Of a stretch of DNA of 64,000 nucleotides, positions 19,169-27,292 are shown one piece after another. The stretch lies in assembly GCA_029213145.1 (NCBI GenBank), contig JARGNK010000020.1, positions 1-64,000 on the forward strand. The letters run 5' to 3'. The notes under the pieces were generated by a model, which saw only the letters and a list, made by a program, of their open reading frames with translations, had not been told where the DNA came from and did not search any database. The DNA comes from Rubripirellula sp. GTDB taxonomy: Bacteria > Planctomycetota > Planctomycetia > Pirellulales > Pirellulaceae. Numbering within the stretch: the stretch's first letter is position 1; each line of letters begins with the position of its first letter. The position numbers and the translations under genes were made by a program.

Positions 19169-20707
19169 CTAATTCGGCGATGCAGATGCCCAGGGTAACA
19201 ATTGTAAATCGCTGCAGAACGGAGATGCCGGGAGGCCTGTTTGGTTGTATAGGTTGGCGTTTTCCGGATCTCCACTGCAGGCGTATCGGACAGCTTTCGG
19301 GTTTTTGATCCGAGGGCTGCTGACTCGAACTATCGATCCTTCGATGGTTGCTTGAGCTGGCTGCCACTCGCCCGTTTCATCTGCCAATTCAAAATGGGCT
19401 AGCTCAGCGTTTGGTGTTGGCACTGGGGAGTTAATCCCCTCTTTGCGAGCGATCATCAGTCCGTTCATTGCATTGTCGAATTCCACTCTGATTGAATCTT
19501 TTTCGATAATCGCGGCCTGAAACAAGGGGCCGCTGAATTCGATGTCCTGGTCATAGGTTTTCGCTAAAGCCCAACGTGCGAGGCGGTTTCCGACATCCAG
19601 TTTATTAGATGGGTGGATATCGCTGTCGCGAAGGTCAATCGTGACGGCCATTCCAGTTTGTGGAATCTCGAGACTGCGACGTTGTTCTTCACGCAAGCGA
19701 ATCCATCCGGTAGCACTATTATTGAATGCCGGCAGTTGCACAAAATAAAACGGCAAGTCGGATTGATTCCAAGCCGCTCGCCAACCCTCGATCAGGGCTT
19801 GCATCTTGATTCGATAGTTTCGAGGGTCTTCCCCCCGTCCGGCGTTGGATTCACCTTGGTACCAAATGAATCCGCGAACTGCGAATGGAGCGATTGGTGC
19901 GACTCTGGCGTTGAAGATTCGGGCCGGCATGCCTGCAGTGTTCCGCACAATCACACCTCCCTCCAGTCGGCTTAACTGCTCGAGTTTATTTTGCTCAGCA
20001 AGTGACAGGATGGGTTGTAGAGACGCGTGTCGTTGGAATTGGTCACGCGGGATAAATCCCTCCACCGGTTTACCGCCCCAAGACCCCTCGATGATGCCGA
20101 TCGGAACTTTAAGTTCGGCATGCAAATGCCGGGCAAAGAAGTAGGCCACCGCAGATTGCTGGGCTCGATTGTTGGGGGTGTCGCGTTGCCAAGTCGATTG
20201 TTTTTTCCGGTGACGGAGTGGTTTGGGTGAGTCGTGGTCATCGATTCGAATCATGCGAATGTTTGCCGTCTCTGGGAAATTCGCGATTTTTGAAATCGCT
20301 TCGATCTTCTTCGCGCAGGCGGCCAGTTTCATTTGCATGTTTGACTGCCCACTGGCATACCAAACTTCACCGACAAGCAGATCATGTAGTTCGATTCGCT
20401 GTTGCTCGGATTCAATGAACATTGAACTTCCTGAAGCATTCGCCGGCAGCGGTTCGAGCAGCACCTGCCATGATCCGTTTGCCGCGGCGGTTGCTGACTT
20501 AGACTGTCCCGCGAATTCAACAGTGACTTTCGCATCAGCCTTGGTGGTGCCCCAGACCGGAATCGGCCTGTCACGCTGGATCACCGCTCGATCAGTGAAG
20601 ATGCCGCTGATTTGCAATTCGTCTGCGCAGAGAGTTCCGCAGATTAGTACTGACAAAAGAAATGGCAGCGAAACGTAGTGTGTCGTTTTTATGTTTCGAT
20701 GAATCAT
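19169..20707 (-). CDS. Sialate O-acetylesterase-like protein
   Basis: This 512-residue exported protein matches the bacterial sialate O-acetylesterase (SASA, SGNH hydrolase) family. A signal peptide covers about residues 1-28. The family N-terminal beta domain (SGIFTDRAVIQRD, VWGTTKADAKVTV) is followed by the nucleophile motif GQSNMQM with Ser122. Further family blocks are WYQGESNAG and DLRDSDIHPSNK, which supplies the Asp-x-x-His of the catalytic triad. It should remove acetyl groups from sugars, such as acetylated polysaccharide side chains, making them accessible to sulfatases and glycosidases nearby. It lies 40 bases after the methyltransferase gene on the same strand, so the two are probably co-transcribed. 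Confidence 0.93.
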   Translation of the reverse strand: MIHRNIKTTHYVSLPFLLSVLICGTLCADELQISGIFTDRAVIQRDRPIPVWGTTKADAKVTVEFAGQSKSATAAANGSWQVLLEPLPANASGSSMFIESEQQRIELHDLLVGEVWYASGQSNMQMKLAACAKKIEAISKIANFPETANIRMIRIDDHDSPKPLRHRKKQSTWQRDTPNNRAQQSAVAYFFARHLHAELKVPIGIIEGSWGGKPVEGFIPRDQFQRHASLQPILSLAEQNKLEQLSRLEGGVIVRNTAGMPARIFNARVAPIAPFAVRGFIWYQGESNAGRGEDPRNYRIKMQALIEGWRAAWNQSDLPFYFVQLPAFNNSATGWIRLREEQRRSLEIPQTGMAVTIDLRDSDIHPSNKLDVGNRLARWALAKTYDQDIEFSGPLFQAAIIEKDSIRVEFDNAMNGLMIARKEGINSPVPTPNAELAHFELADETGEWQPAQATIEGSIVRVSSPRIKNPKAVRYACSGDPENANLYNQTGLPASPFCSDLQLLPWASASPN

Positions 20708-20747
20708 GCGGCTCGGTTCGTGACGGTGAGCGTTAAGATTGTGGTTT

Positions 20748-21860
20748 TCAATTGATTTCTACAGTCATTGGGCGGTAGAGCAATGCGGTGCAGCCATCAC
20801 ACGTTGGAATTGGGACTCCGATTGGATGAAAGCCGCTCTTGCCCAGGATCTCGTGGTGCTCCTCGATTGAATAGCAGGTGCCCTGACCCAGTGTTAGACG
20901 CAGTAGTGTCAATGCGTAACATGCCATCCATAACGCTCGTAGCCAGGCTGTGTCTGTATCCCAATTCGTCAACAGTAATGGTTCGTGGATGCAAACAAGT
21001 CCATCAGCTGGAATCGCTCGACGGATGTGATTCATGATCAGGGCGTATTCTTGTGGTTGCCAGTCATGCGCGGTGTTAGACAAAACATAGATGTCGGCGG
21101 TCGGTACGGCATTGAAAAAATCGGCTTCTTGGAACACCAGTCGCCGTGTATCAGTATTTTCTTTTTGAACAATCTCATGTGCGAACCGCATTCCATTGGG
21201 GCGATCGAGCAAGATCGCTTTTTCGAGTCGTGGCATCGCGGCGAGGCACGCCTGGGCGACATAGGGTGAGCCTGCCCCGATATCGGCCAGGGTCGTCGCT
21301 TTCGAACCCTCGCTAGAAATCGCGGTTGCCAGTGGATCCGCGAAGTTCCTGGCACGCGAAGATAAACCAAGTGCGATCTCACGAGCGACTTCTGGTTCAT
21401 CCATCACAGTTGCTCCAGCGTTCTCTCCGCCGTAAAGAGGAATCGCATCCGCTGCGTTTTTACCTTGCAGTACCTCGATCAATTCATCGACTTGGGAATC
21501 CATTCCCATCGCAAGATAAGGTTTTCGGCTGGTGGCACGTCCGTCTGCCAAACACATTTTTGCGCGATCTGTGACGCAATAGCGTCCCGCCGTGGATTCC
21601 AAGATTTCCATCACTTCAAGCAAAGCGAGGAATGTTCGTGTCGCCTGTTTTGTGAAGCCGAACATTTCGCCAATCGCGTATCGTGATATATGTTGGTCAG
21701 CGATGCGGTCGACCAAATTCATTTTCAGCACTGCTCGCAATGCGAGCGAGGCTTCTTCAAAACGTAGTAAGGCATAAAAACGTCCAGCATCAGTTGGTTC
21801 GTTCATTGAGGTCTCATCTAATTTCGGGATGATTTCGGACGCGGATGGTAATTTGGCCAT
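20748..21860 (-). CDS. SAM-dependent O-methyltransferase, class II-like
   Basis: The protein has 370 residues and no signal peptide, so it is probably cytoplasmic. Residues about 25-105 resemble the winged-helix dimerisation domain of class II O-methyltransferases. The Rossmann part has SAM motif I DIGAGSP (193-199) and the hallmark AHDW (264-267, usually LHDW). It should transfer a methyl group from S-adenosylmethionine to a hydroxyl on a small molecule or sugar; the substrate cannot be read from sequence. ATG at 21806 is an alternative start. It is the only clearly cytoplasmic enzyme in this run of exported proteins, and it precedes the acetylesterase gene by 40 bases. No secondary-metabolite synthase is nearby. 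Confidence 0.85.
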   Translation of the reverse strand: MAKLPSASEIIPKLDETSMNEPTDAGRFYALLRFEEASLALRAVLKMNLVDRIADQHISRYAIGEMFGFTKQATRTFLALLEVMEILESTAGRYCVTDRAKMCLADGRATSRKPYLAMGMDSQVDELIEVLQGKNAADAIPLYGGENAGATVMDEPEVAREIALGLSSRARNFADPLATAISSEGSKATTLADIGAGSPYVAQACLAAMPRLEKAILLDRPNGMRFAHEIVQKENTDTRRLVFQEADFFNAVPTADIYVLSNTAHDWQPQEYALIMNHIRRAIPADGLVCIHEPLLLTNWDTDTAWLRALWMACYALTLLRLTLGQGTCYSIEEHHEILGKSGFHPIGVPIPTCDGCTALLYRPMTVEIN

Positions 21861-22051
21861 CGCTCAGTCAGGAACCGACTGTTGTCTCTTCGTGGAAACC
21901 GAATCCGAGGACTCGTCACGGCCATTGTGTCTAAACGGCGGCTTATGTTTTTCCGATGGCGGGCGGATAACGCGGCGATTTTGATTCAGCGAGAGACAGT
22001 GCTCGGGTTAAAGTCTCGCTGAGGGCGTGAGTTTTGTGTTTGCCAAGCAAG

Positions 22052-23155
22052 TCACTGGGGGGCGTTTGAAAATGGCCATCCCGGAAGTTCACCGCAGGCC
22101 TGTAGGGCGAGGATTGCGAAAGCACTCCCGAAATTTGTGAAGTAGTGACGACTGTCTTTGGATGGGGAACGCGTGAACCACTTGCCACTCTCGCGTTGAT
22201 TAGCTTTTAACCAAGTAATTCCATTCTTCAATCGATCATCCGTTGCAGGGATTCCGAGTTCGCGCGCGAGAACGATTGCCAGCGCGGTTGCGTAAGCGTC
22301 CGAGTGATTGATGTCATGTTCCTTGCCGTCTTTACGTACAAACTCTTTCCAGTCACTGAGGAGTGCTGGGGTCGACCAACCTCCATCCGGTAGTTGCTTG
22401 TTCAAAACTTGCTCTAGTACATCGGCCTGCATTTGGGAACTCATCAGATCATCAACCCGAAGTGCCGCCCATGTGATCATGATGCGGTGGTGCAGCGAGC
22501 GTGGTGGGTTATTTTTCAGATACTCGCGGATCTTTTGGAGTCCTGCCTTCGCCGTCTCAGTATTGGCGTAGTTCTCTGGTGCAATGCCAACTGCGAGCGC
22601 TGCCAGCGTTACTCCATAGTGGTCATCGATTTCCATCGGTGCCCAGCCACACTTCGCCCAGTCCCAACCACCGTCGTCGCGTTGCGTTGACCACATGACG
22701 TCGAAGGTGTTGCGGGTTACGCGTGATAGCTTTCCTGTGGTTTGGGTGTCGTTGAACGCGAGTGCGGTGCTGACAACGACTGGCTCGTATGCCCCGGTCG
22801 GAGGCATTCTTTTTCCGGCTTTCCAGCGACTCAGGTAATAGCGTTCAAAGAACTCTCGAACCTCACCGGAATTCTTCAACGTTGAATCGAGCGCGGGACG
22901 CACCATCAAATAGGCCATGTTGGTATGACAGGTTACGCACTTGCGATTCTTCTGCCAATTCAAGGACGCTGTGTCGAGGTAGTATGCTGCTTGTTTCGCT
23001 GAGAAGGACTTGCGAACAGGTTCCTCCGCGGAAATTGCATTCGCGTCAGGAACGTTTTCGAGCCTCACAACCTCTGGTTCCGCCGCAGTCGCAATGGTCA
23101 TGGTTAGCAGCATCGCGGCGCATCCGACGATAGCTCTTGCTGTGCAGTGTTGCAT
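22052..23155 (-). CDS. Squalene-cyclase-like repeat protein with heme motif
   Basis: The protein has 367 residues with a signal peptide (about 1-25). A CVTCH motif at 73-77 near the N-terminus suggests covalent heme attachment. The remainder has alpha/alpha-toroid repeats like those of prenyltransferases and squalene-hopene cyclases: QRDDGGWDW near 165, KQLPDGGW near 265 and KANQRESGKW near 325 are QW-type repeats. The DxDD acid motif of true cyclases is absent from what I can see, so terpenoid cyclisation is unlikely; a binding or redox role outside the cytoplasm is more plausible. It is transcribed towards the methyltransferase gene, which starts 191 bases downstream. Confidence 0.8.
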   Translation of the reverse strand: MQHCTARAIVGCAAMLLTMTIATAAEPEVVRLENVPDANAISAEEPVRKSFSAKQAAYYLDTASLNWQKNRKCVTCHTNMAYLMVRPALDSTLKNSGEVREFFERYYLSRWKAGKRMPPTGAYEPVVVSTALAFNDTQTTGKLSRVTRNTFDVMWSTQRDDGGWDWAKCGWAPMEIDDHYGVTLAALAVGIAPENYANTETAKAGLQKIREYLKNNPPRSLHHRIMITWAALRVDDLMSSQMQADVLEQVLNKQLPDGGWSTPALLSDWKEFVRKDGKEHDINHSDAYATALAIVLARELGIPATDDRLKNGITWLKANQRESGKWFTRSPSKDSRHYFTNFGSAFAILALQACGELPGWPFSNAPQ

Positions 23156-23336
23156 TGAATTTGCGTCTCGTGTTGGAAGTAGTTCGGCTCGGTCGAGAAA
23201 AGCGAACAGTGGCTGTCCTGATCCCGTCGGCGAGTCGGTGAATATCGATCTTTTTTTCGGGTTTGCAGCTACCTGCGAAATCTGAATCTCACTGTAGATT
23301 TTGCATTGTCAGATGAATTTGGGATCAAGTGAGCTT

Positions 23337-23352
23337 TCATCTGCTCAGATGA
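23337..23352. promoter_or_regulatory. Palindrome TCATCTG-CT-CAGATGA, possible operator
   Basis: Two perfect seven-base arms are separated by two bases. A further CAGATGA half-site lies at 23310-23316. The site is about 180 bases upstream of the leftward gene that starts at 23155, in a gene-free region, so it could be an operator. No regulator is identified. The rest of 23156-23760 shows no gene. Confidence 0.35.
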
Positions 23353-23760
23353 TAGATGGCATAAAATTAGGGTGTTGGGCTTGGGCATCGTGACACCCGC
23401 GATGAAAAGCCGCTCTTACCAAAAAGATCAACCTTCATCTTTTTTTAAGCCTTGCTTGCCGTGGGGCGGTTGAGGTGATGATGGTTCGAAACTGGACCAC
23501 GTACTTTACGCAAGCGGTCGCTTACCTTGAGTCTTCGTGATTCTCTCGGGTCAACGTTTTGTTGGAATCGAGTTGTTCTGTGAAGTTTGGGGTGGCCGAT
23601 TATATCTGGGGCGATTCGCTAATTGGTTTGCTCGTCCGCATGCGACAGGCCTGGAGCGTCTTGCGGCCCAGGCCTGGTTGAAAACACTGTCAATCGAATC
23701 AGCGGATTACCCAAAGTTCTGATTCGCCCAGATCGTCATCAAGAAATCCGAGCAAAAAGT

Positions 23761-23798
23761 GGCGGGCTTTCAAGCAGTAGTGAAAGTCGCCCGTTTTT
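23761..23798 (-). terminator. Terminator after DUF1080 gene
   Basis: A stem formed by 23761-23772 and 23781-23792 (six plus four pairs with a small internal mismatch) is followed on the minus strand by ACTTTTTG and on the plus strand by GTTTTT. It begins directly after the stop of the leftward DUF1080 gene and could work in both directions. Confidence 0.7.
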
Positions 23799-24429
23799 AT
23801 AACGGTTTGACTTTGATGTTTTTCAGGAGCACGACGCTTCCTGGGTCATGGGCTTGAATCCCGATCGTGCCAGTAGAGAGTTTTCTACTGCCTTTCACGT
23901 CGCCGGGCTCTTCGTAGATGACAATCGTCTTATCATTGACTTTCGTCTCGACGGTGTTGCCTCGCACGATGACCTCATACTTGAACCACTCGTTGTCTTT
24001 CGCGGGTGCTTCCAGATGCTTCTTGACGATGTAGACACTTCCAGTTTTGACAGGGTCGCCTTGCGTCATGTTGATTTGTGCTTCATGCCCGATTGGCCAG
24101 CCTTTGTCTTGATACTTCGTATGAAAGAAAATGCCGCCGTTCGCACCCGGTTTGGTCATCACGTCTGCAATGAGGTGGAAATCTTTCATTTGATTCCCTT
24201 TGCCCACGTAGTAAATCATCGTGGGCTCGCCGTTGCATTTGATCACTCCGTCTTTCACGGAAATACTCTCTGGATTCCATTGATCATGTTTCCAGCCCGT
24301 TAGATCCTTGCCGTTAAACAACTGAATCCAGCCGTCTTTCGTTTCAGCATCGGTGAGTGAGTTGTCAGCAGCGAAGGTAGTCGAGCAGCAGCACGCAACG
24401 ATCAAGGCCATTAGCGAGCGTGTTTTCAT
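23797..24429 (-). CDS. DUF1080 (3-keto-disaccharide hydrolase-type) protein
   Basis: The 210-residue protein has a signal peptide (about 1-21) and a single DUF1080 domain with a concanavalin-like fold: WIQLFNGKDLTGWK near the start, a GGIFFHTKY block in the middle, and a C-terminal VVLLKNIKVKPL strand. Some members of this family hydrolyse 3-keto-disaccharides; many planctomycete members are uncharacterised glycan-binding proteins. The frame opens at 24447, but ATG 24429 gives a compact signal peptide and is preferred. It is a single-gene unit ended by a strong hairpin, and the next gene to the right is divergent. Confidence 0.9.
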   Translation of the reverse strand: MKTRSLMALIVACCCSTTFAADNSLTDAETKDGWIQLFNGKDLTGWKHDQWNPESISVKDGVIKCNGEPTMIYYVGKGNQMKDFHLIADVMTKPGANGGIFFHTKYQDKGWPIGHEAQINMTQGDPVKTGSVYIVKKHLEAPAKDNEWFKYEVIVRGNTVETKVNDKTIVIYEEPGDVKGSRKLSTGTIGIQAHDPGSVVLLKNIKVKPL

Positions 24430-25201
24430 CGGATTTGTTCCTGGCAAGGTGAAGGGTCAAAGTCGAAGGGTCAAGATTGCCGAGTGATACCCGTTCGTAA
24501 TTCGCTCGGTAAACGATGGGTGTGGCCGAGCGATTCAGGCGAACATTGAGTTGGACGGCAAATCATCTTGTTGGTTATTGAACCGACCCGTCATTGTACG
24601 CTCCCAGCATCTGAGTCGCTTAGGTGTGGCAGATTTTCTTGTCACCAAATTGGCGGATTGGTCGATATGGGGAACGTTCAATAGGGCTGGCCATCGGGAG
24701 GATCTGGCGTGTGAGTCGGTGGTTTATCCCCGGTTGCATTGAACGGCGACGTTCGATAATCCTCGATGGCTCAGGCCGAGGGTCTGGTGGCCTAGGTATT
24801 CATGCAAGCGGGTCTCTTCCGCAACGTCACGCGGCCTTTGTTGTCGGCTGTTTCAATGAAATGAAAACTAAATCGACTGACCAGGTTTTTTCGTTGGGTG
24901 CCCGCTTGGTAAAGCGAAGATCGCCATCAATGAGGCCATGAGGAAAAGCAGGGTTGAATCTGCGTCCACATTACTAACAAAAAACTGCCGAGGCAGATTG
25001 CCAGGGGTTAGTGATGCGGTTGCTATGAAGCGATCGCCGGCGAACCAAGTGTGAATGAATGAGATGGGGCCAGTCCATTGTGCTGCCTGTGCATAGGTGT
25101 TGAACTGGGTTGCAACGATGGATTTACCGACTCGTTGATCGAGTAGGATATCACGTTCTTGATAACCACCACCTCAATGGATACGGGTAAGAGGAATCCT
25201 G
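24430..25201. other. Intergenic region, 772 bases, divergent
   Basis: No gene could be supported. The stretch separates the leftward DUF1080 gene from the rightward sulfatase gene and should hold both promoters. Short frames here have no protein-like composition. AAGAGG at 25190-25195 is a plausible ribosome site for the sulfatase at 25202. A small hairpin at 24985-24996 (CTGCCGAGGCAG) with a T-run on the minus strand is noted but serves no visible gene. Confidence 0.55.
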
Positions 25202-26809
25202 ATGACAAGACAGCTTTGCCAGATGATGGTGTTAGTGTTTCTTTTTATCTCGCATGATTTGTATGCCGGTGAGCGACCCAATATCGTTTTCATTTTAGCC
25301 GATGACCTCGGTTATGGTGATATCGAGGCTTTTGGTGGCGATAAGTGCAACGTGGACACGCCACATTTTGATCAGCTATGTAGGGATGGGATGAAATTCA
25401 CCGACGCCCATGTGACCGACTCGGTCTGTGTGCCTAGTCGGACTTCGATCATGACTGGCCGATATGCGTTTCGATTTGGTAAAGCGGAACAAGGTGGTCC
25501 TTGGGGATTTACTGGATTGCGTTTTCCAGAATCACAGCACACGCTTGGTGCAATGTTTCGTTCGGGTGGTTACGCCACAGGTTATGTCGGAAAGTGGCAC
25601 CTCGGTACAAGGATGACGACGCGGGATGGAGAAGTTCAAGGACCAGAGAACACTGACTTTACCCAACCGATCCAGATTGGTCCGAGTGACTATGGGTTCG
25701 AACAATGTTTTTTTCTACCTGGGTCACTCGACATGTTCCCCTATGCTTTTGTTCGCGGCAAGCAATGGCAAGGAGATGTCACGGTGCAGAAAGGTTGGAG
25801 TGCTTTCAATCGTATTGGCCCTGCGGCGGAAGATTTTGTCGATCATGAGGTGTTGCCAACGTTCTGCCGAGAGGCGGGTGCTTTTATCAAGCGACAGGCG
25901 GGACAGCCCAAGCCATTCTTCTTGTTCGTCGCATTGACGGCACCTCATACGCCTACGTCGCCGGAAGCAGCTTTCAAAGGGCAGAGTCGAATTGGGATTT
26001 ATGGTGATTTTGTGATGAATGCTGATGCCTGCATTGGAAGGATTCGTCAACAGCTTCGCGATTCCGGTATCGAAAAGAATACGGTTTTGATGGTTGGTTC
26101 TGATCATGGGCCTGGACATTACTCCGGCCGAAATCTCGTGGCGACAGCGAATCAAATGCAGGAAATGGAAAAAGATGGCCATTTCTCGGCTGGTCCATGG
26201 CGGGGATACAAATTTTCTGCCTTTGAGGGTGGCCTGCGTATTCCATTCGCGACCGTGTGGCCTCGTGTCGTTCAGCCTGGTAGCGTGAGTGACGCACTGA
26301 TTGGGTTGAACGATTTGATGGCGACGTGGGCGGAGATTGCGGACATCGATTTGGCTCCGGACCAAGCGCCCGATTCGGTTAGTTTTCTTTCGGTGCTGCA
26401 CGATTCAACGCAACCACATCGTGATTCTCTGGTTACCAGGGGGACACGTTCAAACGCGTTTCGAATGGGCGACTGGAAATTGATTTTGGGTCCAGGGAGT
26501 GGAAGTTCCGGACCTTTTTATACGGAGCCGCGATATGAGGATGCTTGGAAACAAGCGGTTGAGGTGTTCGGAAGGAAACCAGTCAGCCATAAGGATCTGC
26601 AGGATCCCGCGTTTGTTCAGCTTTACAATCTGAAGGATGATCCTGGTGAAACAAGGGATCTCTCTGAGATTCATCCAACGCGTGTCAGGGAGATGTTAGA
26701 AATGTACCAGGAGATTATTAGTCGCGGTCGATCAACGAACGGCCCGGATCTAGAAAATGATCGCGATGTAAAAGCCTTTCGGCCTCCCAGTTTTGTTTGG
26801 AAGAAATGA
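25202..26809 (+). CDS. Arylsulfatase, CVPSR active site
   Basis: This 535-residue exported sulfatase has all family hallmarks: signal peptide (about 1-22), metal ligands D34-D35 in FILADDLGYGD, the canonical formylglycine motif C76-V-P-S-R80 followed by TSIMTGR, GKWHLGT and a late GSDHG metal site. The C-terminus contains the usual WKLILGPG and LYNLKDDPGETRDL blocks. It should desulfate a carbohydrate or aryl sulfate after Cys76 is oxidised to formylglycine. A Shine-Dalgarno-like AAGAGG sits seven bases upstream of the start. It is the first gene of a rightward group with a glycosidase-like gene and another sulfatase, though 483 bases separate it from the next. Confidence 0.94.
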   Translation: MTRQLCQMMVLVFLFISHDLYAGERPNIVFILADDLGYGDIEAFGGDKCNVDTPHFDQLCRDGMKFTDAHVTDSVCVPSRTSIMTGRYAFRFGKAEQGGPWGFTGLRFPESQHTLGAMFRSGGYATGYVGKWHLGTRMTTRDGEVQGPENTDFTQPIQIGPSDYGFEQCFFLPGSLDMFPYAFVRGKQWQGDVTVQKGWSAFNRIGPAAEDFVDHEVLPTFCREAGAFIKRQAGQPKPFFLFVALTAPHTPTSPEAAFKGQSRIGIYGDFVMNADACIGRIRQQLRDSGIEKNTVLMVGSDHGPGHYSGRNLVATANQMQEMEKDGHFSAGPWRGYKFSAFEGGLRIPFATVWPRVVQPGSVSDALIGLNDLMATWAEIADIDLAPDQAPDSVSFLSVLHDSTQPHRDSLVTRGTRSNAFRMGDWKLILGPGSGSSGPFYTEPRYEDAWKQAVEVFGRKPVSHKDLQDPAFVQLYNLKDDPGETRDLSEIHPTRVREMLEMYQEIISRGRSTNGPDLENDRDVKAFRPPSFVWKK

Positions 26810-27292
26810 TAGGCGTGTGGCAGATGCAAACGATCTAAAAAACAGCTCAATCGGTTCATTTGCTCGCCCACGTAGCGACTGAGTCAACAATCGGGGGGCT
26901 CCGGATGCTTGATCGTGGTTCTGTTGGTGGTTGTCGGGTTAGCATTGCTTTGCGATGCGGATCGCGTTTTATCGATCGGCGGTGACGCCCAAATGGCTGT
27001 TGCGCCCGGGTTAAGACCTTGGCACGGACTTGGCGTAGCTTGGGCTGTGTGCGGGTAGCGTGTGGATTTTGGTCGGCTTCCTTTCCAGAAAATACGATTC
27101 GGAGTTCGCCGCCGTTTCAGTGACACGGGCAGCGTTGACTCACTGGATTAGACTAAGAGGCTGTCGTTCCTACTGTGGAGGCTGAACGCATCGGTGATCA
27201 GAAGTAATGGCGCGCTGCAACAGAGGCCCTCGCTTGTTTTTTGCTAGATTATCGTGAGTCCTTGATGATGCTGGTTACCTTCGAAAGCCCAT
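26810..27292. other. Intergenic region, 483 bases
   Basis: No gene, clear terminator or repeat could be supported here. An 80-codon antisense frame (26884-27126) is rich in Pro, Thr and Ser, has no family resemblance and is treated as chance. Confidence 0.5.

Noticed and set aside
24985-24996. CTGCCGAGGCAG hairpin with T-run on the minus strand
   Set aside because: The stem is short and no leftward transcript is expected to end there.
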